From the NCBI RefSeq assembly GCF_030246905.1, contig NZ_CP126741.1, positions 2,542,001 through 2,606,000 of the forward strand: a stretch of DNA of 64,000 nt, written 5' to 3'. This document shows positions 51,839-61,064 of this stretch, piece after piece. The stretch is from Microbacterium sp. zg-Y818. Lineage in GTDB: Bacteria > Actinomycetota > Actinomycetes > Actinomycetales > Microbacteriaceae. The translations under genes were made by a program, and so were the position numbers. The notes under the pieces are model-generated. The model searched no databases, was not told the DNA's origin, and saw only the letters and a program-made list of their open reading frames with translations. The stretch's first letter is position 1. Each line of letters starts with the position of its first letter.

Positions 51839-52534
51839 CTACACGACGTCGGTGCCAGAAGCGTCGCGGGCGGCCAGCAACGCACGCACCCGCATGTAGA
51901 TGAACCAGGCCACACCGACGACGGCGGCGATGATCACGATGTACTGCAGAACGTCCGCGTAGGCCTCCACGACGTGCCACGACTCCCCCAGGAAGAACCC
52001 CGCGAGCACGAAGATGCTGTTCCAGATGAGGCTTCCGGCGAGGGTCAGCAGACCGAATCGCCACAGCGGCATGCGCGCGATGCCGGCGGGGATCGAGATC
52101 AGACTGCGGAAGATCGGCAGCATGCGGCCGAAGAAGACCGCCTTGCCGCCGTGCTTGTGGAACCAGGCGATCGTGCGGTCGATGTCTTCAGGGTGCAGCA
52201 GCGGCATCTTGTCGGCGATGTACTTCAGCCGGCGGGCGCCGAGCCACGCCCCGATGCCGTAGAGCACGAACGCTCCCACCACGGAGCCCGCGGTCGTCCA
52301 GAACAGGGCCTCGAAGAGCGTGAAGCCACCGCGGCTTGCTGCGAGTCCCGCCATCGGCAGGATGACCTCGCTCGGGAGCGGCGGGAAGAGGTTCTCGAGA
52401 GCGATCGCCGCGCCGGCGCCGATCGGCCCGATGGTGTCCATGAGCGACACCGTCCAGTCGGCCAGCGCGGTCAGCCAGGAGCCGTCCGAGGGGTCGGCGG
52501 CGGAGGCGGCGGTCGTCATGGCGGCAGTCGTCAT
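51839..52534 (-). CDS. DedA-family membrane protein
   Basis: 231 aa, about five to six membrane segments. ENLFPPLPSEVILPMAG, the GARRLKYIADKMP stretch, HGGKAVFFGRMLPIFRSLIS and PAGIARMPLWRF are DedA/SNARE-associated family blocks, including the acidic and arginine residues needed for function. These proteins are thought to flip phospholipids or undecaprenyl phosphate. The start at 52534 has GGGGGT; ATG 52519 is an alternative. Confidence 0.92.
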   Translation of the reverse strand: MTTAAMTTAASAADPSDGSWLTALADWTVSLMDTIGPIGAGAAIALENLFPPLPSEVILPMAGLAASRGGFTLFEALFWTTAGSVVGAFVLYGIGAWLGARRLKYIADKMPLLHPEDIDRTIAWFHKHGGKAVFFGRMLPIFRSLISIPAGIARMPLWRFGLLTLAGSLIWNSIFVLAGFFLGESWHVVEAYADVLQYIVIIAAVVGVAWFIYMRVRALLAARDASGTDVV

Positions 52535-52593
52535 ACCCCCACGGTAGGGAACAGCCGCCTGCAAAACCTGGAGGAAGGCCCCGAATGCCGCGA

Positions 52594-52621
52594 TTGGACT
52601 CGGGCCCGGCCCACGTAGACT
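52594..52621 (+). promoter_or_regulatory. Promoter of aspS
   Basis: -35 TTGGAC (52594-52599), 16-base spacer, -10 TAGACT (52616-52621), eight bases to GTG 52630. No ribosome site lies before the start, so the message is probably leaderless or nearly so. Confidence 0.6.
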
Positions 52622-52629
52622 GACTCTTT

Positions 52630-53982
52630 GTGAGTGAACGCGTTCTCGTCCAGCAGCTGCAGGGTCTCCCCGATGGACCCGTCTCGGTATCCGGATGGGT
52701 CGAGACGGTCCGCGATCAGAAGAAGGTGCAGTTCGTCATCCTGCGCGACGAGACGGGGGCGGTGCAGCTGGTCAACCCGGCCACCCGTCCGCCCGCCGCC
52801 GACGCGGTCGACGCGCCAGAGCCGGATGCCGACAAGCTGGCACTGACCTCGCTCATCTCGGAGCTGACCACGGGCACCTTCCTGACCGTGACCGGCGAGC
52901 TGAAGCACGACGAGCGCGTCAAGCTCGGCGGCGTCGAGATCAAGATCGGCTCGCTCGAGGTGGCATCCGCAGCTCTCCCCGAGACCCCCATCGCCGCCGA
53001 CAGCGGCATGGACAAGCGCATGGACTGGCGCTTCCTCGACCTGCGCCAGCGCCGCAACAACCTCATCTTCCGCGTGCAGACGACCCTCGAGCACGCGATG
53101 CGCTCGTACTGGATCGAGCGGGACTACATCGAGGTGCACTCCCCCAAGCTCATGGCGTCGGCGTCGGAGTCCAACGCCGAGCTGTTCGAGGTGCCGTACT
53201 TCGAGGACAAGACCGCGTACCTCGCGCAGTCGCCGCAGTTCTTCAAGCAGATGGCCCAGGTCGCCGGCTTCGGCAAGATCTTCGAGATCGCCCCCGCCTT
53301 CCGCGCCGACCCGTCCTTCACCAGCCGCCACGCGACCGAGTTCACTTCGATCGACGCCGAGATCAGCTGGATCGACTCGCACGAGGACGTCGCCGCGATG
53401 CAGGAGGAGCTGCTGCAGACGGCGATCCAGGCGGTCAAGGACAAGCACGGCGCCGAGATCGAGGAGCTGTTCGGCATCGAGGTGCAGGTGCCTGCGATCC
53501 CGTTCCCCCGCATTCCGCTGGCCGAGGCCCGCGAGATCGTGAAGAGCCGCGGCTACGAGATCCCCCGCACAGACGGCGACCTCGACCCCGAGGGCGAGCG
53601 CCAGATCTCGGCGTACGTCGAGGAGACCTACGGTCACCAGTTCGTCTTCATCACCGACTACCACCCCGAGATCCGCGCTTTCTACCACATGCGCGACGAG
53701 CAGACAGGGCTGACGAAGTCCTACGACCTGCTGTTCAAGGGCGTGGAGATCACCACCGGCGCACAGCGCGAGCACCGCGTCGACGTGCTGATCGAGCAGG
53801 CCCGCGAGAAGGGCCTGGAGCCCGAGCACCTCGAGTTCTACTTCGACTTCTTCCGCTACGGTGCCCCGCCGCACGGTGGCTTCGGCATGGGCCTGGCCCG
53901 CGTGCTGATGCTGCTGCTCGGGCAGGACTCGATCCGCGAGGTCACCTACCTCTTCCGCGGACCCACGCGCCTGGCTCCCTGA
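52630..53982 (+). CDS. aspS: Aspartyl-tRNA synthetase, archaeal/eukaryotic type
   Basis: 450 aa. OB fold at 15-110 (VSVSGWVETVRDQKKVQFVI), class II motif 1 around HSPKLMASASESNAELFEV, motif 2 IFEIAPAFRADPSFTSRHATE (as its halves IFEIAPAFRA and SFTSRHATE), and motif 3 GGFGMGLARVLMLL. It has no GAD insertion, and at 450 aa it is much shorter than the bacterial form (about 590). This archaeal-type enzyme is standard in some actinobacteria and may also charge tRNA-Asn. GTG start 52630 follows the promoter above. Confidence 0.95.
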   Translation: MSERVLVQQLQGLPDGPVSVSGWVETVRDQKKVQFVILRDETGAVQLVNPATRPPAADAVDAPEPDADKLALTSLISELTTGTFLTVTGELKHDERVKLGGVEIKIGSLEVASAALPETPIAADSGMDKRMDWRFLDLRQRRNNLIFRVQTTLEHAMRSYWIERDYIEVHSPKLMASASESNAELFEVPYFEDKTAYLAQSPQFFKQMAQVAGFGKIFEIAPAFRADPSFTSRHATEFTSIDAEISWIDSHEDVAAMQEELLQTAIQAVKDKHGAEIEELFGIEVQVPAIPFPRIPLAEAREIVKSRGYEIPRTDGDLDPEGERQISAYVEETYGHQFVFITDYHPEIRAFYHMRDEQTGLTKSYDLLFKGVEITTGAQREHRVDVLIEQAREKGLEPEHLEFYFDFFRYGAPPHGGFGMGLARVLMLLLGQDSIREVTYLFRGPTRLAP

Positions 53983-53992
53983 GCCCGCTCAC

Positions 53993-54493
53993 TCACACCG
54001 AGGGACCACGGCGGGTCGCCGCACAGGCCGCGCACCGGCCGACGAGCGTGCTCTGATCGAGCGCCAGGCTGAAGCCGACCATGGTGCGCAGCATGCGGGC
54101 GGCAGTGCGCATGGCCTCGGGCGGCAGCACGACCACGGCGCCGCATTCGGCGCACTGGCCGTGAAGGTGCCGGCGCCCGGCAGCGGTCGTGGCGAGGTGA
54201 TACCGCGCGGCGCCGCTCGCCGCGTGCTGGCGTGAGACGACACCGGATGCCGCCAGCAGGTCGAGCGTGCGGTACACCGTGGCGCGGTGCACGTCCCCCT
54301 CACCGAGAAGGTTCGCGACCTCATCGGCGGTCAGGTGGTCGGCGCGCGCGGCCAGCACGGTCAGCACCGCGCGCCGGGGTGCGGTGACCCGCTCCCCGCG
54401 CATGCGCAGCGCGCTGATGGCGGCCAGAACGTCGTCGCCACGGGCGGCCGCGTGCAACTCACCGTGCTCGAGACCCACGCCCGCCTCTGCCAT
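53993..54493 (-). CDS. Fur-family metal regulator
   Basis: 166 aa from ATG 54493 (GTG 54499 is also possible). VTAPRRAVLTVLAARADHL and HRATVYRTLDLLAASGVV form the winged helix; RRHLHGQCAECG gives metal ligands H109, H111, C114, C117; C154 and C157 (RCAACA) complete a structural zinc site. It lies 68 bp downstream of the urea transporter gene on the same strand, at the end of the urease operon, so a nickel-responsive (Nur) role is plausible; zinc (Zur) or iron sensing cannot be excluded. Confidence 0.9.
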   Translation of the reverse strand: MAEAGVGLEHGELHAAARGDDVLAAISALRMRGERVTAPRRAVLTVLAARADHLTADEVANLLGEGDVHRATVYRTLDLLAASGVVSRQHAASGAARYHLATTAAGRRHLHGQCAECGAVVVLPPEAMRTAARMLRTMVGFSLALDQSTLVGRCAACAATRRGPSV

Positions 54494-54561
54494 GCCCACA
54501 TGGTGTCACCGCCCCACGGGATCCTCTACCCCCAAGAGAACACGGAGGGCGGTGACACCGG

Positions 54562-55485
54562 TCAGGTGCGCTTCAACCCCGACATGTAGTGCGCAACGAT
54601 CAGTGCCACCCAGGTGGTCAGGATGTACGGCCAGGTGTAGGTGTCCAGCCCCGCGCGGTGCATGAGGAGGGTCACCACAGCCGTCACCACGATCCACGGC
54701 AGCGAGTACAGCCACGACGCGGTGGAGCTCTTCAGGAACGTCACCGCAAGGGCGATGGCGGTCAGCACTCCCGAGTAGTTGGCCAGGCCGTTTGCGATCT
54801 CGCTCCACGACTCGCCCATGGCGATGGCGGTGAGCGTGCCGACGACCGATCCCATGATCGCTGCCAGCCCCACCTTCCAGCTCGCGATGAACAGTCCGAC
54901 GAGAATCAGCGCGCCGCTGATGGGGTTGTCCACCAGCACGACCTGCGACACGTTCGTCAACAGGGACAGGAAGAATGCCGGCACGGGCTCGTCGGGCAGG
55001 TCGGATGCCGGCGAATCGACCGCGAGGCTCAGCGTCGACAGAGCGATGATCGTGGCGACGATGACGAACGGCGCCGTCGTGTACGGCAGGTTGTAGACCT
55101 TCAGCGGCGTCTTGGTGAAAAGCGCGTTGACCAGCCATGTGACCGGCCCGGTCACGAGAGCGCCGACGAAGGCGAGCACGTACGACCACCACGCGTCGCC
55201 ACCCAGCGCGGCGAAGACGGCGGCACCCACAAGGGTGCCGCAGAAGGACTGCATACCCGACGCGACGCTGCTGGGGGGGAAGCCCACGGCGCGCCCACCG
55301 AGCATCCCCCCGACGGCACCGATCGCTGCGAGCACCCCCATGCGCCAGTCCGCGATGACGAAGGCGGCGAGCACGAGGATGCCGGTGATGACGTTCTGCT
55401 GGAAGTAGATCTGTGACGGGCCGTGGAGAAACCCGAGGCCCCACTGGCTCGCGGAACCGCGCTTCTCGGTCTGCGTATCGGTCAT
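54562..55485 (-). CDS. Urea transporter (UT family)
   Basis: 307 aa, about ten helices. Two family repeats are recognisable: LGFLHGPSQIYFQQNVITGI with GMQSFCGTLVGAAVFAALGG, and VVLVDNPISGALILVGLFIA. LPYTTAPFVIVATIIAL is between. This is a channel-like passive urea carrier. ATG 55485 has GGGAGG six bases upstream. It is the last enzyme-linked gene of the urease operon, 22 bp after ureD. Confidence 0.92.
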   Translation of the reverse strand: MTDTQTEKRGSASQWGLGFLHGPSQIYFQQNVITGILVLAAFVIADWRMGVLAAIGAVGGMLGGRAVGFPPSSVASGMQSFCGTLVGAAVFAALGGDAWWSYVLAFVGALVTGPVTWLVNALFTKTPLKVYNLPYTTAPFVIVATIIALSTLSLAVDSPASDLPDEPVPAFFLSLLTNVSQVVLVDNPISGALILVGLFIASWKVGLAAIMGSVVGTLTAIAMGESWSEIANGLANYSGVLTAIALAVTFLKSSTASWLYSLPWIVVTAVVTLLMHRAGLDTYTWPYILTTWVALIVAHYMSGLKRT

Positions 55486-55507
55486 GACGATCCTCCCTGC
55501 CGATTTA

Positions 55508-56548
55508 TCATTTCCTGACGAGCGGCGCCGGCCGCCCGGTGAGCAGTTCGTGCACCGCAGCCGCTGCGCCCGTCTGCGCGGCGAGCGACGTGACGGTGTC
55601 ATCGCCTGCGTAGCGCAGCCACGCGCCGGCATCCGCCGGCAAGACGCTGACCCCGAAGCGGACACTGTCGTCGGAGGATGCCGCGACCACCTTCGCCACG
55701 GCATCGTGCAGTGCCGCCGCCACCCGCGCGGCGGGCTGGAGCGGGGTCACGACGTACAGCGACGACACGATGTCGCGGCCGCCGAGCACCGCGTCGCCGC
55801 CGACGCGACCGTCGCGCGGCACCAGCCGCACGCGGTCGATGGCGACGGGCTCGCCGCCGTGGTCGTCGGGACGGCGAACCTCGAGGTCGCTCGCGTATGC
55901 ATCGAAGGCGTAGCGCTCACCTCGCGTCAGGCGGCCGGCGTACACCGTCTCGCCGACCAGCAGGGTGGCATCCGGATGAACGCGCGCCGTCAGGTGCTGG
56001 TAGAAGCGCGAGTTCGCGTAGGGGATGAGCGGGTCGGGGAGGTACTCGACATACGCACCCTCGGCGACGTCGATGTTGATGATCGACGTGGCGTAGCCCG
56101 AGACCATGCGGTACACCTTCGTGTGCGCCTGGGTCGTGATGAAGGCTGAGGTTCCCTCGCCGAAAGTGAGGTCCATGCGCTGCCGGTCGTTGTGCAGCAC
56201 GCCGCCGCCGGTCGTGATGAGGTACGTGTACGGCATGTCGGGCCGCAAGGTGTTGTAATACAGCGGCTTCATGATCTGCAGCGGAGCCTTCTGGTAGTGA
56301 TGCACCAGCTCCGTGCGCTGGGAGTCGCCCTGTCCGCGCAGCTCGAATCCGAGTTCGAGGATGCCGACTTTGCCGGGGCTCCCCACGGGCAGCGTGTAGC
56401 TCTCGGTGCCGTAGCGGGCCACCTCGATCGGCACGTGCGCCGGCTCGAAGTGGGCGGGCTGCAGCCGCGGCCCGCCGTACAGCGGCGCCGCCTCCGGCGT
56501 CGGCGACGACGACTCGGCATCCACCTCGCCCACCTCGAGATCGGTCAC
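55508..56548 (-). CDS. ureD: Urease accessory protein UreD
   Basis: 346 aa. GGVLHNDRQRMDLTFGEGT and ITTQAHTKVYRM are the UreD core blocks; LVGETVYAGRLTRGERYAF follows. UreD (UreH) holds apo-urease while UreF and UreG deliver nickel. The GTG at 56548 overlaps the ureG stop (GTGA), so this start is preferred over an upstream in-frame GTG at 56578. Confidence 0.93.
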   Translation of the reverse strand: MTDLEVGEVDAESSSPTPEAAPLYGGPRLQPAHFEPAHVPIEVARYGTESYTLPVGSPGKVGILELGFELRGQGDSQRTELVHHYQKAPLQIMKPLYYNTLRPDMPYTYLITTGGGVLHNDRQRMDLTFGEGTSAFITTQAHTKVYRMVSGYATSIINIDVAEGAYVEYLPDPLIPYANSRFYQHLTARVHPDATLLVGETVYAGRLTRGERYAFDAYASDLEVRRPDDHGGEPVAIDRVRLVPRDGRVGGDAVLGGRDIVSSLYVVTPLQPAARVAAALHDAVAKVVAASSDDSVRFGVSVLPADAGAWLRYAGDDTVTSLAAQTGAAAAVHELLTGRPAPLVRK

Positions 56549-57180
56549 GAGACCAGTTCGCCCGTCTTCGCGTGCCACACCGACATGATGGTGTCGAAGA
56601 GCTCCTGCACCCCGGTGCCGTCGAGCGAGTTGGTGAGCACCACCGGCTTGCCGTTTCGCACCGCGTGGGCGTCGCGTTCCATGACCGACAGATCGGTGCG
56701 CACATACTGCGCGATGTCGATCTTGTTGATCACCAGGATGTCGCTCTCGGTGATGCCGGGACCGCGCTTGCGCGGCATCTTCTCCCCCTCCGAGGTGTCC
56801 AGCACGAACACGAACACGTCCGCCAGCGACGGCGAGAAGGTCAGCGTCAGATTGTCGCCCCCGGACTCGTAGATCAGGGTGTCGATGTCGGGGAAGCGCT
56901 CGAGCATCTCCTCACCCGCGGCGAGGTTCATCGTGGGGTCGTCGCGCACCGCGGTGTGAGGGCACGCGCCCGTCTCGACGCCCACGACGCGCTCAGGGTC
57001 GAGGATGCCGGCGAGTTCCCGCCGCACGTGGTGGGCGTCCTCCTGGGTGTAGATGTCGTTGGTGATGACGCCCGGGGTGCGGCCGGCGGCGATGAAGATG
57101 GGCACCAGCGCCTCGGTGAGCGCCGTCTTCCCCGACCCGACGGGGCCGCCGATTCCGACGCGCAGAACGTTGTCGCTCAT
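56545..57180 (-). CDS. ureG: Urease accessory GTPase UreG
   Basis: 211 aa. Walker A GGPVGSGKTAL (11-21), VITNDIYTQEDA, VETGACPHTAVRDD (the CPH nickel-binding motif) and VINKIDIAQYV are all present. GTP hydrolysis drives nickel insertion into urease. ATG 57180 has GAGGAA upstream. It lies 31 bp after ureF and overlaps ureD. Confidence 0.97.
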   Translation of the reverse strand: MSDNVLRVGIGGPVGSGKTALTEALVPIFIAAGRTPGVITNDIYTQEDAHHVRRELAGILDPERVVGVETGACPHTAVRDDPTMNLAAGEEMLERFPDIDTLIYESGGDNLTLTFSPSLADVFVFVLDTSEGEKMPRKRGPGITESDILVINKIDIAQYVRTDLSVMERDAHAVRNGKPVVLTNSLDGTGVQELFDTIMSVWHAKTGELVS

Positions 57181-57211
57181 GGGGTTCCTCTTTCTTTGCA
57201 TTCGTGGGATC

Positions 57212-57937
57212 TCAGTTGGTGAACAGTCGCGCTTCGGCACGCTCGTGGCCGGCCGACATGATGTCGCCCATCGGCACGAAGCCGCCGATGTCGGCGACCG
57301 GGCGCACCAGCGCGTCTTCGGTCACCGCCTCGATGACCGGGTGCACCCGCCGGATCATCACCTGCGCCGACCGGTGGTCGGCCAGGCGCAGGCGCAGAGC
57401 GGCGAACGCGTAGCTCGCCGCGAAGGCGAAGAGGTCCGCCGCCACCGCCGCGGCGATGGGCACCCGTTCCGCCGCGTAGCAGACCGCCGTCACGACGGGC
57501 TGGCAGCCCGGCGTGCGGCGCTGCTTCACCCGGGCGGCCCAGGCCGCGATGTCGTCGGCACCAGGCGTCCCCTCGAAGATCTCCGCGGTGATGTCGGCCA
57601 GCTGCCTTCCGCTGCGCACGCTGGACGTGCGCAGCTCCGCGTTCAGCTTCGACGCGTACAGCACCCGGTCGACCTCGGCCACGGCATCCCACTCGCCGCG
57701 GGACGCACATCCGTGCGCCCGAGCGAGCGCCGTGGCGTCCCCCGGCCCCACAGAGGAGATCAACAGGTCCTCGAGCAGGTCGCCCACCGTGCCGGCATCC
57801 ACGAGCCCGGCCTGGTGGAATCCCTCCAGGCCGTGCGACATCGTGTAGAAGCCACTGGGGAATGCGGAGTCGGTCAGTTGCAGGCCGACCAGCAGCGGTG
57901 CCACCGCCGACCCCGCACTCGTGGTCGTGATCGTCAT
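57212..57937 (-). CDS. ureF: Urease accessory protein UreF
   Basis: 241 aa, all-helical. LTDSAFPSGFYTMSHGLEGF is the family start, and the C-terminal VADIGGFVPMGDIMSAGHE supplies the conserved tail that binds UreD. It starts 10 bp after ureC on the same strand. UreF acts as the gate in the UreD-UreF-UreG complex. Confidence 0.94.
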   Translation of the reverse strand: MTITTTSAGSAVAPLLVGLQLTDSAFPSGFYTMSHGLEGFHQAGLVDAGTVGDLLEDLLISSVGPGDATALARAHGCASRGEWDAVAEVDRVLYASKLNAELRTSSVRSGRQLADITAEIFEGTPGADDIAAWAARVKQRRTPGCQPVVTAVCYAAERVPIAAAVAADLFAFAASYAFAALRLRLADHRSAQVMIRRVHPVIEAVTEDALVRPVADIGGFVPMGDIMSAGHERAEARLFTN

Positions 57938-57947
57938 ATCGGGGCGA

Positions 57948-59672
57948 TCATGCGAGGAAGAACAGCTGGGTCAGCGGCAGCGCCTGGGCCGGTTCGATCT
58001 CTGCCGGGACCCCATCCAGCGACACCCGGTAGGTCTCCGGATCGACCGTGACCTCCGGGGTCTCGCTGTTGCGCACCATGCTGCTCTTGCCGATCGATCG
58101 GGTGTTGCGCACCGGGAGGATCTGGCTCTTCAGCCCGAGCATCTCCGGCACCCCCTTCTCGATCGACACCTTCGACACGAACGTCGCCCGCGTCGCGTGC
58201 AGCGGCTGCGGCAGGGCACCGAACGCCGGCCGGAAGTACACCGGCTGGGGCGTGGGCAGCGAGGCGTTGGGGTCGCCCATCAGACCCCAGTTGATCAGGC
58301 CGCCCTTGATGACCACCTTCGGCTTCGCCGCGAACGTGTCCACCGGCCACAGCACGATGTCGGCCATCTTGCCCGGCTCGAGCGAGCCGACGTAGTCCGA
58401 GATGCCGTGGGTGATCGCGGGGTTGATCGTCACCTTCGCGAGGTACCGCAGCACCCGGAAGTTGTCGTTGTCCTCGGCATCCTCCGGCAGCTTGCCGCGC
58501 TTGTCCTTGCAGTGGTGCGCCGTCTGGAACGCCCTCGTCACCGACTCGCCGATACGGCCCATGGCCTGCGAGTCCGACGAGAACATGGAGATGACGCCCA
58601 TGTCCTGCAGCACGGTCTCTGCCGAGATCGTCTCGGCGCGCACCCGGGAGTCGGCGAACGCGACGTCCTCCGGGGCGTCGTACGAGAGGTGGTGGCACAC
58701 CATCACCATGTCCAGCAGCTCGTCGACGGAGTTGACCGTGTAGGGCAGGGTGGGATTCGTCGAGGACGGCAGCACGTTGGACTGCCCCGCGATCTTCATG
58801 ATGTCCGGGGCGTGTCCACCGCCGGCACCCTCGGTGTGGTACGTGTGGATCGTCCGGCCATTGATCGCCGAGATGGTGTTCTCCACGAATCCCGACTCGT
58901 TCAGGCTGTCGGTGTGGATGGCGACCTGGATGTCGTACTCGTCGGCGATCTGCAACGCCATGTCGATGGCGGCCGGAGTCGTTCCCCAGTCCTCGTGCAC
59001 CTTCAGCCCACCCGCGCCGGCTTCCACCTGGTCGATGAGCGCCTGCGGCAGCGAGCTGTTGCCCTTGCCGTGGATGCCCACATTGATGGGGAGGTCGTCC
59101 CATGCCTGCAGCATGCGGTGGATGTTCCACGTGCCCGGTGTGCAGGTCGTGCCGTTGGTGCCGTCGGTCGGGCCGGTCCCACCGCCGAAGAGCGTGGTGA
59201 TGCCGTTGGACAGCGCGTTGTACACCTGCTGCGGGGAGATGAAGTGCACGTGCGGGTCCATCGCTCCGGCGGTCGCGATGAGGTGCTCACCGGCGATCAC
59301 CTCGGTGCCGGGGCCGACGACGAGGTGCGGATCGACGCCCTTCTGCGTCTGCGGGTTGCCGGACTTGCCGATGCCGGCGATCTTGCCGTCCCGCACGCCG
59401 ATGTCTGCTTTGACGATGCCGAGGATGGCATCCATCACGATCACGTTCGTGATCACGAGGTCGAGCGATCCCTGCGAGGAGCTGGCTTGGGGGTCTGATC
59501 CCATGCCGTCGCGGGCGGACTTGCCGCCGCCGTACACGACCTCGTCGCCGTAGCTGTCAGCGGCGTAGTCCTTCTCGATCTCGATGACGAGGTTCGTGTC
59601 TGCCAGAGGCACGCGGTCGCCGACGGTCGGACCGAAGAGGTCGGTGTACTGCTTCTTGGAGATGATGGCCAT
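57948..59672 (-). CDS. ureC: Urease alpha subunit
   Basis: 574 aa, full length. Nickel ligands are visible: HVH (141-143), the carbamylated lysine K224 in [12 protein letters not shown]253 and H279; the active-site flap C326-H327-H328 is in MVCHHLS. The enzyme splits urea to ammonia and carbonic acid. ATG 59672 lies 2 bp after the ureB stop, so the two are tightly coupled. Confidence 0.98.
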   Translation of the reverse strand: MAIISKKQYTDLFGPTVGDRVPLADTNLVIEIEKDYAADSYGDEVVYGGGKSARDGMGSDPQASSSQGSLDLVITNVIVMDAILGIVKADIGVRDGKIAGIGKSGNPQTQKGVDPHLVVGPGTEVIAGEHLIATAGAMDPHVHFISPQQVYNALSNGITTLFGGGTGPTDGTNGTTCTPGTWNIHRMLQAWDDLPINVGIHGKGNSSLPQALIDQVEAGAGGLKVHEDWGTTPAAIDMALQIADEYDIQVAIHTDSLNESGFVENTISAINGRTIHTYHTEGAGGGHAPDIMKIAGQSNVLPSSTNPTLPYTVNSVDELLDMVMVCHHLSYDAPEDVAFADSRVRAETISAETVLQDMGVISMFSSDSQAMGRIGESVTRAFQTAHHCKDKRGKLPEDAEDNDNFRVLRYLAKVTINPAITHGISDYVGSLEPGKMADIVLWPVDTFAAKPKVVIKGGLINWGLMGDPNASLPTPQPVYFRPAFGALPQPLHATRATFVSKVSIEKGVPEMLGLKSQILPVRNTRSIGKSSMVRNSETPEVTVDPETYRVSLDGVPAEIEPAQALPLTQLFFLA

Positions 59673-59674
59673 GG

Positions 59675-60151
59675 CTACTTGCTCCCCTTCTTGCTTCCGG
59701 ATGCCTTGTTGTCTGCTTTTGCGTTACCAGACGACTTTTTCGCCGTCGCCGGGCTCGCATTCCCGCCGCTGTCGGCCTCGCCGTTCTGGTACCCGCGCTC
59801 GGCGAGCATCCTCATAGCGTCGGCCTTGGTCTGCGCCGCATCGAGGCCGCCGTTGACGAACCCGTTGAACCCCACGACGCGGCGGGCACCGGCGAAGGCG
59901 ACCAGGGTGACCTGCTTGGTCTCTCCTGGTTCGAAACGCACCCCGCTGCCGGCGGGGATGTCCAGGTGCATGCCCCATGCCTGCTCACGCGGAAAGAGCA
60001 TGGCGGAGTTGACTTCGAAGAAGTGGAAGTGCGAGCCGATCTGCACCGGCCGGTCGCCGGTGTTCGTGACATTCATCGTCGCCGAGGGCCGGCCCTCGTT
60101 GATCTCGATGGTGTCGGCACCGTGGTGGTAGCTGGGGCGTCTGCTGAGCAT
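59675..60151 (-). CDS. ureB: Urease beta subunit with Lys/Ser-rich tail
   Basis: 158 aa. The first 105 residues are normal UreB ([49 protein letters not shown]). A tail of roughly 50 residues then runs into a low-complexity Lys/Ser/Ala stretch ending [10 protein letters not shown], longer than most. ATG 60151 has GGAGGG upstream. It lies between the CbiX-like gene and ureC. Confidence 0.96.
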   Translation of the reverse strand: MLSRRPSYHHGADTIEINEGRPSATMNVTNTGDRPVQIGSHFHFFEVNSAMLFPREQAWGMHLDIPAGSGVRFEPGETKQVTLVAFAGARRVVGFNGFVNGGLDAAQTKADAMRMLAERGYQNGEADSGGNASPATAKKSSGNAKADNKASGSKKGSK

Positions 60152-60172
60152 GATGTTCCCTCCGGTTACGAC

Positions 60173-61060
60173 TCAGTGGTCGTGGTCGTGGTGCGCGTCG
60201 GAGAGCGCCAACGCGTCGCTGTCGTGATGGTGCAGCACGTGGGCGTGCAGGCCCCCGTGCGTGTGGGAGTGCCGCGTTCCGTCGGCGTGGTCGTGCGGAT
60301 GCGGGTGGGTGTGAGCCTCCTCCTCGAACGCGTGCGAGTGGGCGTACCCGTGGCCGTGGTCGGCGAGGAGCCCCGTGTCGATGCCGTCGTCGCCGGCATC
60401 GAGGGCGGCGAGCGCGTCGCGCACCCGGGTGCCGATCACCCGCACGATCGACGCGTCGCTCATCACCGGGCCGCCGAATTCGACGTCTGCGGCGGGCAGC
60501 GAGGCGGCGAATCCCGCAGGAACCGCCACGACGCGCGTCGCGCCGAGCCGGCGCAGCCGCGCCGCTGCCGCGGAGAGCTGTGCGCCGTCGTCGGCGATCG
60601 CCACCGCCACCTCGTCGAGCGCTCCGTGCGTGGCGACGAGATAGCCCACGCGGTGCAGCTCCGCTTCGTCGAACGGGTTGGAGTGCGGCGCGACGATGAG
60701 CAGAGCGGATGCCGGATCGACGAGACTCGCCCGATTGGCCGCGGTGCGCAGCCAGGCTGTGAGATGGTCGATCTGCCCGAAGGGGGCGGTCAGCGCGATC
60801 CGCCCAGCGTGCGTACGGTTCAGCCAGCGGAGCGTCTTGGCCGCGTCGGCGACCATGGCGGGGTCCCGCCCGAAGGTCATCGGGAGCACCACGACGGGGT
60901 CGCCGTGGTCGAGCGCGGCGCTGACGATGTTGTGCAGCGCCCGGCCCGCGACCGTGGTGCGCGCGCCGTCCACGAGCGGCTCGAACCGCTCGAGGTCGCG
61001 CGCGTCGTCGCTCTCGTGCCCGCCGACGAGGACGATCTGCACTCCGGTGGCGCCCGTCAT
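60173..61060 (-). CDS. CbiX-like chelatase-fold protein with His-rich tail, in the urease operon
   Basis: 295 aa, between ureA and ureB. The first 230 residues have the two-domain plan of the CbiX/sirohydrochlorin chelatase family (VLVGGHESDDARDLERF, VVVLPMTFGRDPAMVADAA, LIVAPHSNPFDEAEL), though one of the usual metal-binding histidines seems missing. The last 61 residues hold 21 histidines, much like the nickel-binding tail of UreE. No ureE is in the operon, so I infer a nickel store or chaperone that replaces it. ATG 61060 lies 4 bp after the ureA stop, with GAGGAG unusually close. Confidence 0.8.
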   Translation of the reverse strand: MTGATGVQIVLVGGHESDDARDLERFEPLVDGARTTVAGRALHNIVSAALDHGDPVVVLPMTFGRDPAMVADAAKTLRWLNRTHAGRIALTAPFGQIDHLTAWLRTAANRASLVDPASALLIVAPHSNPFDEAELHRVGYLVATHGALDEVAVAIADDGAQLSAAAARLRRLGATRVVAVPAGFAASLPAADVEFGGPVMSDASIVRVIGTRVRDALAALDAGDDGIDTGLLADHGHGYAHSHAFEEEAHTHPHPHDHADGTRHSHTHGGLHAHVLHHHDSDALALSDAHHDHDH

Positions 61061-61064
61061 CTCC

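Noticed and set aside
54499..54562. A separate gene between the Fur regulator and the urea transporter
   Set aside because: Only about 60 bases, with no start and ribosome site pair.
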